Below are positions 50,354 through 59,072 of a stretch of 64,000 nt of DNA, piece after piece. Source of the stretch: Agromyces sp. SYSU T00194 (GTDB lineage Bacteria; Actinomycetota; Actinomycetes; Actinomycetales; Microbacteriaceae); contig NZ_JBEPJZ010000001.1 of the NCBI RefSeq assembly GCF_040496035.1, positions 1,860,001 through 1,924,000 of the forward strand, given 5' to 3'. The notes beneath the pieces were generated by a model, which worked only from the letters and a program-made list of their open reading frames with translations, had not been told where the DNA came from and ran no database searches. Both the position numbers and the translations under genes were made by a program. Numbering within the stretch: position 1 is the stretch's first letter; each line of letters opens with the position of its first letter.

Positions 50354-50673
50354 CCGAGTTCCTCACCCTGGTCGTCGTCGGCCTCGGCACCTACGCGATG
50401 CGCGCGGCGTTCCTCGTCGGCAAGGAGGCGAAGCCCCCGGCACTGCTCGAGCGGTACCTGCCCCATGTCGCGCCCGCGGTGCTGGCCGCGATCGCCGCGC
50501 CCGCGCTGGTCGCCCCGCGCGGCGAGATCTCGCTCGCCGAGACGTTGCCAGCCCTCATCGCGGCCGCCGTGACCTGGCTCGTCTGGTCGAAGACCCAGCA
50601 GATGGCGGTGGCCCTCATCGCGGGCCTCGGCCTCTGGTGGGCCATCCTCTTCGGCCTGTCGTTCGTGTCCTGA
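50350..50673 (+). CDS. azlD: Branched-chain amino acid exporter small subunit, AzlD family (copy 1)
   Basis: The 107-residue protein has three to four helices with LVVVGLGTYAMRAAFLVGKE, LERYLPHVAPAVLAAIAAPA and VALIAGLGLWWAILFGLSFV. It is the partner of AzlC. It differs from the copy at 54129 by only about a dozen residues, and the first ~70 bases are identical in DNA. Confidence 0.92.
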   Translation: MTEFLTLVVVGLGTYAMRAAFLVGKEAKPPALLERYLPHVAPAVLAAIAAPALVAPRGEISLAETLPALIAAAVTWLVWSKTQQMAVALIAGLGLWWAILFGLSFVS

Positions 50674-50733
50674 GCCGCGTCCTGGCGCAGTCCGCGCGCG
50701 GCGGGCTCGGGGACGGCCCAGCCGGCGCGCGGA

Positions 50734-52581
50734 CTACGCGGCCGGCGTCGGGGCGGCCGGAGCCGGGAGAGCGCCGGATGCCTCGACGACCACGCCGACC
50801 GAGGCCGCGAGGCGGTGCAGGGCGGGGTTGTCGATCTCGGGGACGAGCAGGGCGGCGGCCTCGGCCGCACCGGAGGAGCCGAGCGCGACCTTGTGCAGGA
50901 GCGCACGGGCGAGCAGCTCGACCATGCCGCGCCGCCCGGCGAACGCCTCGAGCTGGTCGGCGAACCCCTGCGCGCTCGGCAGGCCGCGCGACACGGCGAA
51001 GCCGCACAGCGCGTCGAGCGCGTAGCCCTGCACCCAGTCGTGCGTGTCGGGGATGCGGCGCGGCGCACGCGGCGCGTCGGTGAGGAGCTCGAGCGCCGCG
51101 GCGTCGTCGCCGCGGGCGGCGGCGAGTCGTCCTCGGCTGCGCAGCGCGTAGCCCTCCCAGCACGGGTCGCCGATCTGGCAGGCGAGCGCGTAGGAGTGCT
51201 CGGCCGCGTCGGCCGCGCCGTCGAGGTCGCCCTCCTGCAGGTGCGCCTCGGCCAGCATCGCCCTCGGGCAGGGGAGGAACGAGGTCCAGCCGATCTCGCG
51301 CACCGTGTCGACGGCCAGCTCGAGCTCGGCGCGGGCGGCGGCCGGCTCCCCGCGCAGCAGGTGCATGCGGCCGAGCATCGTCGTCGCGTATGCCAGGGCC
51401 CGCATGTCCCCGCCGGCGCGGGCGTGCGCCTGCGCGTCCTCGAGGGTGGCGCGGGCACGTGGGTAGTCGCCCTGGTCGGTGCGGCCGATGCCGGCGTACA
51501 CGCCGATCCAGGCGAGGATGCGCGCATCGCCGTCGGCGAGCTCGCGTGCGTCGGCGAACCAGGTCTCCATGCGCGGGTAGTGCGCGCGAAGCGTCTCGAC
51601 GAGCCCGAGCTCGAGCGCGGCACGGGCGGCGACGGGCCGGGCGCCGCACTCGGTCGCCAGCGCGAACGCGCGATGCAGCACGGTCACGGCCTCCTCGTCG
51701 CTGCCGCGCACGCCGTGCACCAGCGCGAACCCGAGCGAGTAGAGCGCCCGGGCGGTGAGCTCGGGGTCGCCGTCGTCGGTGATGACCCGCCGCAGCGCCT
51801 CGATCGCGTGGTCGTACGCGCCGCCCCAGGACGCCCCGGTACCGAGGTCGATCGCCGCGAGCAGGTCGGATCGGCTGCTCCGGCCGACGGCGGCCGGGCG
51901 GGGGCGCAACGCCTGGAACAGCACCGGCGACGGCTCGTGCCCGAGCTCCTCGGCGAAGAGGTGCCGGCAGGCGTCGACGCGCGCCATAGCCGCCTCCTCG
52001 TCGCCCGCGGCGACCAGTGCGCGCACGAGCAGTTCGTGGGCGCGCTCCTCGAGCGGCGTGGCGGCCACGAGCCGCTCGGCCAGGGCGATCGCCCCGGTCG
52101 TGTCGCCCCGCGCGAGGCGGCTGTGCGCGCCCTCGTGCAGGATCGACGCGGTCGTGTCGGCGAGGCGGCGCCGCTCGTTCGCGAGCCACACCTCGAACGA
52201 CGGGCCCGAACGCAGGGAGATGCCCTCGAGGAGCGCGCCGCCGAAGCTCGGCGACTCGACGGCCTCCGACCAGAGGCCGCCGAGCACGACGTCGAGGTCG
52301 ACGACGGTGTCGCTCGCCGGCTTCCAGGTGAGCGGGTCGCCACCGACCTCCGCGGCCGTGCCGAGCACGCGGCGCAGCTCGGACAGGCTCCAGCGCAGCG
52401 CCGCCGCCGGGTCGTCGGCCCCGTCGAAGAGCAGCTCCATGAGCCGGGCGCGCGGCACCGGGCGGCCGGCGAGCACGAGGTAGGCCAGCACGGCCCAGCT
52501 CTTGCTGCCGCGCGGGCCGGGAGCGGGCGCGTCGTCGACGTGGATGCCCGGACGCCCGAGCAGCGTGATGCGCGTCGCCAT
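50734..52581 (-). CDS. SARP/BTAD-domain transcriptional activator with TPR-like repeats
   Basis: The 615-residue protein begins with an OmpR-type winged helix (RITLLGRPGIHVDD, SKSWAVLAYLVLAGRPVPRA, LRWSLSELRRVLG). A bacterial transcriptional activator domain spans about 90-250 (RLVAATPLEERAHELLVRAL). The remaining residues are helical TPR-like repeats (RALYSLGFALVHG, YPRARATLEDAQAHARAGGD). SARP activators bind direct repeats, and three are found just upstream at 52690. The ATG at 52581 has a strong AGGAGGGGG. It diverges from the flavin reductase-azlCD unit, which it may control. Confidence 0.85.
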   Translation of the reverse strand: MATRITLLGRPGIHVDDAPAPGPRGSKSWAVLAYLVLAGRPVPRARLMELLFDGADDPAAALRWSLSELRRVLGTAAEVGGDPLTWKPASDTVVDLDVVLGGLWSEAVESPSFGGALLEGISLRSGPSFEVWLANERRRLADTTASILHEGAHSRLARGDTTGAIALAERLVAATPLEERAHELLVRALVAAGDEEAAMARVDACRHLFAEELGHEPSPVLFQALRPRPAAVGRSSRSDLLAAIDLGTGASWGGAYDHAIEALRRVITDDGDPELTARALYSLGFALVHGVRGSDEEAVTVLHRAFALATECGARPVAARAALELGLVETLRAHYPRMETWFADARELADGDARILAWIGVYAGIGRTDQGDYPRARATLEDAQAHARAGGDMRALAYATTMLGRMHLLRGEPAAARAELELAVDTVREIGWTSFLPCPRAMLAEAHLQEGDLDGAADAAEHSYALACQIGDPCWEGYALRSRGRLAAARGDDAAALELLTDAPRAPRRIPDTHDWVQGYALDALCGFAVSRGLPSAQGFADQLEAFAGRRGMVELLARALLHKVALGSSGAAEAAALLVPEIDNPALHRLAASVGVVVEASGALPAPAAPTPAA

Positions 52582-52689
52582 CGCGTCCCCCTCCTGAGGC
52601 ATCCTCGGGCAATCCTCCCACTCCTCGGCGGCACCGGGGCGCGTCCCGTGCGGATGCGCACGGAGCACCGCCGCACCCGCCCACGGGCG

Positions 52690-52741
52690 CCGTCACACGC
52701 CGGCTCGCGCCCGTCACACGATGCCGCGGGTCCGTCACACG
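52690..52741. promoter_or_regulatory. Three direct repeats CCGTCACACG at exact 21-bp spacing
   Basis: Identical 10-mers lie at 52690-52699, 52711-52720 and 52732-52741. The 21-bp period puts them on one helix face. Direct repeats with near two-turn spacing are what SARP-type activators bind. They sit between the SARP gene and the flavin reductase gene. Confidence 0.8.
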
Positions 52742-52828
52742 CCGGCTCACACGGCACGGTCCGACTCTGGGTACGCGGCCAGATCCGCCGCATCCGCCCC
52801 CAGGGGCCCACCGAGAGGAAACGCACCG

Positions 52829-53401
52829 ATGAGTGAACTCGACTTGGCGCTGTCGCCGCGGCATCCGCTCGCCTCCCCACCCGGGGCGGGCGCGACCGCG
52901 ACCCGCGTCGACGACCTGGGGCTGCAGGCGGTCGTGCGCGCGCTGCTCGCCGAGCCCGCCCACCCGGTCGCGGTGCTCACCGGCCGCGACGACTCCGGCA
53001 TCTCGTGGGGACTCACGGTGACGTCGTTCACCGTCGTGTCGCCGCGCCCGCCGCTCGTCGTCGTGAGCGTGCCCGCCGCGGCGCGCTCGTGGTCGCGCAT
53101 CCGCCCGACCGGCGGCTTCGTGCTGAACCTGCTGGCCGACGACCAGCCCGAGGCCGCGGCGGCGTACGCGGGGCCCGGGGCCACGGTCGCGCGGGGCCAC
53201 GGCGTGCGGTACACGATCGAGGGCATGCCCGTGCTGCCCGGCACGCTCGGCGCCCTGCGCTGCGCCACCACGACCGTGATCCGCGGCGGCGAGCACGACG
53301 TCGTGCTCGCCCGGGTCGAGGCGGGCCGGCACGACCGCACGGATGCCCCGCTGGCCGCGCACGCGCTCCACGCGGCGCCCGAACCGGTCGGGGTGCGCTG
53401 A
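52829..53401 (+). CDS. Flavin reductase family protein
   Basis: The 190-residue product has the split-barrel flavin reductase pattern: PVAVLTGRDDSGISWGLTVT, SPRPPLVVVSVPAAARSWSR and GGFVLNLLADDQPEAA, with a C-terminal HDVVLARVEAG. It may reduce FMN for an unknown oxygenase or bind flavin for another purpose. It follows the SARP direct repeats, and its stop overlaps the azlC copy 2 start (TGATG). The ATG at 52829 follows GAGAGGAA. Confidence 0.87.
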   Translation: MSELDLALSPRHPLASPPGAGATATRVDDLGLQAVVRALLAEPAHPVAVLTGRDDSGISWGLTVTSFTVVSPRPPLVVVSVPAAARSWSRIRPTGGFVLNLLADDQPEAAAAYAGPGATVARGHGVRYTIEGMPVLPGTLGALRCATTTVIRGGEHDVVLARVEAGRHDRTDAPLAAHALHAAPEPVGVR

Positions 53402-54132
53402 TGTCCGTCCGCTCGCTCCACCGCACCGCACCCGTGATCGCCCTGCCCCGCGTGCGGCCCGTGCGCGACGGCGTGCGCGACGCGCTGACCGTCGTGATCG
53501 CGTACATCCCGTTCGGCCTGGCGCTCGGTGCGACCCTCGTATCGCTCGACGTCGACCCGCTGGTCGCCTGGTCGTCGTCGCCCCTGCTCGTCGCCGGTGC
53601 CGCGCAGCTGGTGGCCGTGCAGCTCATGTCCGACGGCGCGGGCCCGGTGATCGTCGTGCTCACGGCCCTCGTCGTGAACTCGCGGCACCTGCTCTACAGT
53701 GCGTCGCTCGCGCCGTACTGGCGGGAGTGGAAGCGTGGCACCCGCGCCGCGGGCGCGTACTTCCTCGCCGACCCGATGTACGCGCTCGCGATCGCCCGCT
53801 ACGAGGGGCACCCGGCGGAGGACGGCACCGTGCGGCTCCGCTACTACTTCGCCATGGCGCTGACCGCGTGGGCCGGCTGGATGACCCTCACGGGCGCCGG
53901 CGTGCTGCTCGGCGGCGTGCTGCCGGCGTCGCTGCCGCTCGAGCTCGCCGCGCCGCTCACCTTCCTCCTGCTCCTGCTGCCGACGCTGAAGCGTCGCCCG
54001 GCATACGTCGCCGCGGCGACGGCCGGCATCGTCGCGATCATCGCGGCGCCGCTGCCGCTCGGCCTCGGCCTGATCGTCGCGGCCGCCGTCGGCATGTTCG
54101 CGGGGGCCTTCACCGAACGGATGCAGTCATGA
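53401..54132 (+). CDS. azlC: Branched-chain amino acid exporter large subunit, AzlC family (copy 2)
   Basis: The 243-residue product is almost the same as the 49652 copy after a different N-terminal leader (MSVRSLHRTAPVIALPRVRP). Shared blocks include PVRDGVRDALTVVIAYIPFG and VNSRHLLYSASLAPYWREWK. It is coupled to the flavin reductase gene upstream and azlD downstream. The pair is probably a duplication with retained function. Confidence 0.93.
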   Translation: MSVRSLHRTAPVIALPRVRPVRDGVRDALTVVIAYIPFGLALGATLVSLDVDPLVAWSSSPLLVAGAAQLVAVQLMSDGAGPVIVVLTALVVNSRHLLYSASLAPYWREWKRGTRAAGAYFLADPMYALAIARYEGHPAEDGTVRLRYYFAMALTAWAGWMTLTGAGVLLGGVLPASLPLELAAPLTFLLLLLPTLKRRPAYVAAATAGIVAIIAAPLPLGLGLIVAAAVGMFAGAFTERMQS

Positions 54133-54452
54133 CCGAGTTCCTCACCCTGGTCGTCGTCGGCCTCGGCACCTACGCGATGCGCGCGGCGTTCCTCGTCGGC
54201 CGCGAGGCGAAGCCCCCGGCCCTGCTCGAGCGGTACCTGCCCCACGTCGCGCCGGCCGTGCTCGCGGCGATCGCCGCGCCCGGGCTCGTCGCTCCCGCCG
54301 GCGCGATCTCGCTCACCGAGACCCTTCCCGCCCTCGTCGCCGCCGCGGCGACGTGGCTGGTCTGGGGGAAGACCCAGCAGATGGCCGTCGCCCTCATCGC
54401 GGGTCTCGGCCTCTGGTGGCTGATCCTGTTCGGCGTCTCGTTCGTCTCCTGA
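54129..54452 (+). CDS. azlD: Branched-chain amino acid exporter small subunit, AzlD family (copy 2)
   Basis: The 107-residue protein repeats the 50350 copy with a few changes, for example VGREAKPP for VGKEAKPP. It overlaps azlC by ATGA. A GC-rich hairpin follows at the convergence with the GH3 gene. Confidence 0.92.
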   Translation: MTEFLTLVVVGLGTYAMRAAFLVGREAKPPALLERYLPHVAPAVLAAIAAPGLVAPAGAISLTETLPALVAAAATWLVWGKTQQMAVALIAGLGLWWLILFGVSFVS

Positions 54453-54453
54453 C

Positions 54454-54483
54454 CCCGCCCGCCCCCCGAGACCCGCGGGCGGG
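54454..54483. terminator. Bidirectional hairpin between azlD and the GH3 operon
   Basis: CCCGCCCGC and GCGGGCGGG pair over nine bases with a 12-base loop. It lies between two convergent stops (54452 and 54520) and could serve both. Confidence 0.55.
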
Positions 54484-54519
54484 CAGCAGCGCGGGCGAGC
54501 GGATGCCCCGGGGCGGCCG

Positions 54520-56820
54520 CTACCCGGCCGCGATGGTGAACGGGGCGGCCAGCAGCACGTCGTCTCGGGAGGACGGGCCGACGAGCAGCTCGAACGTGCC
54601 GGACTCGATGATGCGCGCACCGCGCGCGTCGACCAGGGTGCAGTCGGCGACGGGCACCTCGATCGACACGACCCGCGACTCGCCCGGCTCGAGCTCGACG
54701 ACGCGGAACGCCTTCAGCTCCTTGTCGGCCCAGCTCACCGAGGTGACCTCGTCGCGCACGTACGCCTGCACGACCTCGCGCGCCGGCCGGCCGCCGGTGT
54801 TGGTCACCCGAACCGTCGCGTGCACGACGTCGTCGGGCCCGAACGGCCCGCCGAGCAGGTGCAGCTCCTCGTACGCGACCGTCGTGTAGGTCAGCCCCTC
54901 GCCGAACGCGTGCGCGGGGCGCTGCGTGAGGTCGGCGTACCGGTTGCCGTGCTGCCCGCGGATCTGGTTGTAGTACGTCGGCTGCTGCCCGGCGTGACGG
55001 GCGAACGAGATCGGCAGGCGCCCGCTCGGCTCGACGAGCCCGAGCAGCGTCTCGGCGATCGCGCGGCCGCCCTCCATGCCGGGGTTCGCGGCCCACACCA
55101 GCGCCGACGCGCGGTCGGCCGACGGCGGCAGCACGAGCGGCTTCGACGCGAGCAGCACGATCACGAACGGCGTTCCGGTCGCGGCGACGGCGTCGAGCAG
55201 GGCGACCTGGTCGCCCACGAGCTCGAGCGTCGCGGTCGAGCGGCCCTCGCCGACCAGCTCGATGCGGTCGCCGACGACCACGACGGCGACGTCGGCGCGA
55301 TCGGCAGCCGCCGTGGCGTCCGCGATGAGCGCCGCATCCGGCTCGCAGGGCACGACGATCTGGGGTCGCGGCTGGCCGTCGGGGAAGAACGCGCCGTCGG
55401 GGTCGTCCTCGTGGGTGAGGATGCGGGCACCTTCGGCGTGCTCCACGGTCCAGTCGGCGGGCACGGTGTCGCGCAGCCCGTCGACCACGGTCGTGATCAT
55501 GGCACGCGGATGCCCCTCTGGCAGCCAGTCGGCCTGGCCGGAGTTGCCCGCCCAGTCGCCGAGCTGCGTCTGCGCGTCGTCGGCGAGCGGGCCGATGACG
55601 GCGACCCGGCGCGGCGCGCCCTCGGGGAGCGCGCGGCCGGAGGCATCCGCCGCCCGACCGTCGAGCAGCGGCAGGAGCCCGTCGTTGCGCAGCAGCACGA
55701 GCGACCGTCGCGCGGTCTCGAGGTTGAGCGAGGCGTGCGCCGCGTTGCCGACCTCGGCCGCGATGCGTGCGGCGTCGGGCCGGCGCGGGTCCTCGAAGAG
55801 GCCGAACTCGAACTTCAGCAGCAGGATGCGCGAGACGGCGCGGTCGAGGTCCGACTCGGCGAGCATGCCCCGCTCGATCGCCTCGAGCGCCCCGCGGAAG
55901 AAACCGGGCGTCGTCATGATCATGTCGTTGCCGGCCTTCACCGCCGCGGCGGCCGCGTGCACGTAGTCGGGCTGCACGCGCTGCTCCCACACCATGCGAC
56001 CGACGTTGTCCCAGTCGGTGATGAGGGTGCCGGTGTAGCCCCACTCGCCGCGCAGCACGTCGTTCAGCAGCCAGTCGTTGATCGTGATCGGCACGCCGTC
56101 GGTGGTCTGGTAGCCGAGCATGAAGGTGCGGCAGCCCTCCCTCGCCACGCGCTCGAACGGCGGCAGGAACCAGGAGCGGAGCTTGCGGGGGGAGAGGTCG
56201 GCCTCGGAGGCATCCCGCCCGCCCTGCGTCTCGGAGTACCCGGCGAAGTGCTTCGCCGTCGCGAGGATCGCGGTGTCGTCGCCGGGCCCATCGCCCTGGT
56301 AGCCGCGCACCATGGCCGAGGCGAGCTCGCCGATGAGGAACGGGTCCTCGCCGAAGGACTCGTTCACGCGGCCCCAGCGCAGGTCGCGGGCGATGCAGAG
56401 CACGGGCGAGAACGTCCAGTGCACGCCGGTCGGGGCGACCTCCTCGGCCGTGGCGCGCGCGACGCGCTCGAGCAGGTCGGCGTCCCACGACGCGGCCATG
56501 CCGAGCTGCGTCGGGTAGATCGTCGCGCCCTCGAAGAACGAGTGGCCGTGGATGCAGTCCTCGCCGACGAGCAGCGGGATGCGCAGGCGGGTCTGCGCGA
56601 CGAGCTCGTGCGCGAGGGCGATGCGCTCGGGCGAGGCGTGCAGGATCGACCCGACGTGCTGGCGCAGCACCTGCTCCTCGACGTCGTCGCGGGCGTCGAG
56701 CTGGAGCATCTGCCCGACCTTCTCCTCCACACTCATGCGCGAGAGCAGATCGGCGATGCGGTCGGCGACCGGATGCCTCGGGTCGAGGTAGACGGGGGTG
56801 GCGATGTCGGCCGTGGTCAC
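54520..56820 (-). CDS. Glycoside hydrolase family 3 beta-glucosidase, cytoplasmic, in ABC operon
   Basis: The 766-residue enzyme has classic GH3 order. ERIALAHELVAQTRLRIPLL, GRVNESFGEDPFL and TAKHFAGYSE precede the nucleophile Asp269 in GYTGTLITDWDN. A C-terminal domain with AFGEGLTYTTVAYEEL and an FnIII-like domain (VRVTNTGGRPAREVVQAYV) follow. No signal peptide is present, so it should cleave sugars brought in by the five transporter genes just upstream. The GTG at 56820 overlaps the permease stop (GTGA). Confidence 0.92.
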   Translation of the reverse strand: MTTADIATPVYLDPRHPVADRIADLLSRMSVEEKVGQMLQLDARDDVEEQVLRQHVGSILHASPERIALAHELVAQTRLRIPLLVGEDCIHGHSFFEGATIYPTQLGMAASWDADLLERVARATAEEVAPTGVHWTFSPVLCIARDLRWGRVNESFGEDPFLIGELASAMVRGYQGDGPGDDTAILATAKHFAGYSETQGGRDASEADLSPRKLRSWFLPPFERVAREGCRTFMLGYQTTDGVPITINDWLLNDVLRGEWGYTGTLITDWDNVGRMVWEQRVQPDYVHAAAAAVKAGNDMIMTTPGFFRGALEAIERGMLAESDLDRAVSRILLLKFEFGLFEDPRRPDAARIAAEVGNAAHASLNLETARRSLVLLRNDGLLPLLDGRAADASGRALPEGAPRRVAVIGPLADDAQTQLGDWAGNSGQADWLPEGHPRAMITTVVDGLRDTVPADWTVEHAEGARILTHEDDPDGAFFPDGQPRPQIVVPCEPDAALIADATAAADRADVAVVVVGDRIELVGEGRSTATLELVGDQVALLDAVAATGTPFVIVLLASKPLVLPPSADRASALVWAANPGMEGGRAIAETLLGLVEPSGRLPISFARHAGQQPTYYNQIRGQHGNRYADLTQRPAHAFGEGLTYTTVAYEELHLLGGPFGPDDVVHATVRVTNTGGRPAREVVQAYVRDEVTSVSWADKELKAFRVVELEPGESRVVSIEVPVADCTLVDARGARIIESGTFELLVGPSSRDDVLLAAPFTIAAG

Positions 56821-57965
56821 GTGGTGGCTCCGGTCTGGGTGGTGGTGGTCTCGGTGGTCGGGGTGGTCTCGGGGCGCGGGGTCGCGGCGGCCGCCGTGGT
56901 GGTGGACGCGTCGGCCGCCGCGGGCTCGGTGGTGGGGGCGCGCACGGCGGTCACGGTGTCGTTCACGCTGATGCCCTTCTTCTTCATCGCGCGGGCGCGC
57001 TCGCCGGCCGACCGCAGCCGGGGGTTCACGTATTCGTCGATGCCGAAGTTGATGAGCGACAGGGCGACGCCGATGGCGGCGATGCACAGGCCCGGGGGCA
57101 GGTACCACCACCACTGGTTCTGGCGGAACGCGCCCTGCGCGCTCGCCCAGTTGAGGATGGTGCCCCAGTTGTAGGTCGTCACCGGGATCACGCCGATGTA
57201 CGACAGCGTCGTGAGCGCGAGGATCGCGGCGGTCACGGTGCCGACGAAGCTCGCGGCGATGAGGGCCATGAGGTTCGGCAGCATCTCGATGGTGATGATG
57301 CGGCGCAGTGGCTCGCCGTTGGCGCGTGCGGCCTGGATGAAGTCGCGGTTGCGCAGCGACATCGTCTGCGCGCGCAGCACGCGCGCGCCCCACGCCCAGC
57401 CGATGAGGCCGAGCACGCCCGCGATCACGATGAGCGGCGGGTCCTCGAACATCGACGCGACGATGATGATGAGCGGCAGGCCGGGGATCACGAGGAACAC
57501 GTTGGTGAGCGCCGACAGGCTCTCGCTGCGCCAGCCGCGCACGTAGCCCGAGATCACGCCGACGACGATCGCGATGAGCGTCGCGATGATCGCGGCGAGG
57601 AAGCCGACGACGATCACGCCACGCGTGCCGTGGATGACCTGGCTCAGCACGTCCTCGCCGATGTGGGTCGTGCCGAGCCAGTGCTCGGCCGACGGCGGCT
57701 GGAAGCGTGCGGTGTTGTCGAGCGCGGTCGGCGAGTAGGGCGCCAGCACGTCGGCGAAGATCGCCACGAGCACGAAGAACCCGAGGATCGACAGGCCCGC
57801 GATCGACTTGCCGTTGCGGAACATGGCGAAGGCCGAGCCGAGCTTCGCGCGGAAGCTCGTGCGGTGGTGCGGGCCGGGGGCGGATGCCTCGGCCGTGCGG
57901 ATCGTCGCGGTCGCCGGGATCCCGGCGGGGCGCTTCGTCGCTCGCTCGTTCACGATGGTGTCCAT
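56817..57965 (-). CDS. Opp/Dpp-type ABC transporter permease (DppC-like)
   Basis: The 382-residue protein has the DppC/OppC layout: FRNGKSIAGLSILGFFVLVA, the LGTTHIGEDVLSQVIHGTRG loop, and QAARANGEPLRRIITIEMLP as EAA loop. A Thr/Pro/Ala-rich cytoplasmic tail of about 55 residues at the C-terminus is unusual for the family and may be a contact or low-complexity extension. It forms the channel with the DppB-like partner. The ATG at 57965 lies three bases after that stop. Confidence 0.92.
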   Translation of the reverse strand: MDTIVNERATKRPAGIPATATIRTAEASAPGPHHRTSFRAKLGSAFAMFRNGKSIAGLSILGFFVLVAIFADVLAPYSPTALDNTARFQPPSAEHWLGTTHIGEDVLSQVIHGTRGVIVVGFLAAIIATLIAIVVGVISGYVRGWRSESLSALTNVFLVIPGLPLIIIVASMFEDPPLIVIAGVLGLIGWAWGARVLRAQTMSLRNRDFIQAARANGEPLRRIITIEMLPNLMALIAASFVGTVTAAILALTTLSYIGVIPVTTYNWGTILNWASAQGAFRQNQWWWYLPPGLCIAAIGVALSLINFGIDEYVNPRLRSAGERARAMKKKGISVNDTVTAVRAPTTEPAAADASTTTAAAATPRPETTPTTETTTTQTGATT

Positions 57966-57968
57966 GGA

Positions 57969-59072
57969 TCAGCCCTCCGTCTGGCGGGTGCGCGGGTCGA
58001 GGAATGCGTAGGCGACGTCGGCGAGCAGGTTCGCCAGCAGCACCGACAGGGTGATCACGAGGAAGACGCCCTGCATCAGCGCGTAGTCCTTCGCATTGGT
58101 GGCATCCAGCAGCAGCTTGCCGACGCCGGGGTAGCTGAAGACCATCTCCATCACGATCGTGCCGCCGACGATGAAGCCGATCGACAGCGCGAAGCTCTGG
58201 ATCTGGGGGAGCACGGCGTTGCGGGCGGCGTACCGCCACAGCACGCGGTTGCTCGGCATGCCCTTCGCCTCGGCGACCATGACGTAGTCCTCGTCGAGCA
58301 CGGTGAGCATCATGTTGCGCATGCCGAGCATCCAGCCGCCGAGCGAGGCGATGATGATCGTCGCCGCTGGCAGGGTGCCGTGGTGGATGACCTGGCCGAT
58401 GAACTCGGGACTCCACTCGGGGCTCATGCCGACGCCATACGCCTTGCCGATCGGGAACCAGCCGAGGTTCACCGAGAACACGGCGATCGCGAGCAGGCCG
58501 AGCCAGAAGTAGGGGATGGTGCTGAGGAACGTGGTGATCGGCACGAGCGCGTCGAGCCGGCTGCCGCGCCGCCAGCCGACGATCGCGCCGCCGATGGTGC
58601 CGATCGCGAACGAGATGATCGTGGCGAAGCCGACCAGTCCGATGGTCCACGGCAGCGACTGGCTGATGACCTCGGTCACCGGGCGCAGGCCGTGCAGCAG
58701 CGAGACGCCGAGGTCGCCGCGCAGCAGCAGCGCCCAGTAGTCGAGGTACTGCTGCCAGAGGCTCTTGTCGGTGTCGAGGCCGAGCAGCGATCGCAGCGCG
58801 TCGGCCGCCTCGGGGGTGACGTTGCGGTTGCGCGAGAGGTACTGGGTGACCGCGTCGCCCTTCATCATGCGGGGCAGGAAGAAGTTGATCGTGATCGCGG
58901 CCCACAGGGTGAAGGCGTAGAACACGGCGCGGCCGCCGAGGAAGCGCCAGGGCACGCGCGACCGGCCCTTCGTCACGCGGTGCGCGGTGGTGCCGGCCTC
59001 GACGGCGTCGGGCGTGCCGGCCGGGGCATCCGTGTCGGCGCCGGTGGGCTGCGGGGGCTGGACGGCGGTCAT
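57969..59072 (-). CDS. Opp/Dpp-type ABC transporter permease (DppB-like)
   Basis: The 367-residue product has an N-terminal cytoplasmic tail, the first helix AVFYAFTLWAAITINFFLPR, and family marks RGDLGVSLL, LSTIPYFWLGLLAIAVFSVN and AEAKGMPSNRVLWRYAARNA (EAA loop). The ATG at 59072 overlaps the ATPase stop (ATGA). Systems of this class also carry oligosaccharides, which fits the GH3 gene in the operon. Confidence 0.93.
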   Translation of the reverse strand: MTAVQPPQPTGADTDAPAGTPDAVEAGTTAHRVTKGRSRVPWRFLGGRAVFYAFTLWAAITINFFLPRMMKGDAVTQYLSRNRNVTPEAADALRSLLGLDTDKSLWQQYLDYWALLLRGDLGVSLLHGLRPVTEVISQSLPWTIGLVGFATIISFAIGTIGGAIVGWRRGSRLDALVPITTFLSTIPYFWLGLLAIAVFSVNLGWFPIGKAYGVGMSPEWSPEFIGQVIHHGTLPAATIIIASLGGWMLGMRNMMLTVLDEDYVMVAEAKGMPSNRVLWRYAARNAVLPQIQSFALSIGFIVGGTIVMEMVFSYPGVGKLLLDATNAKDYALMQGVFLVITLSVLLANLLADVAYAFLDPRTRQTEG

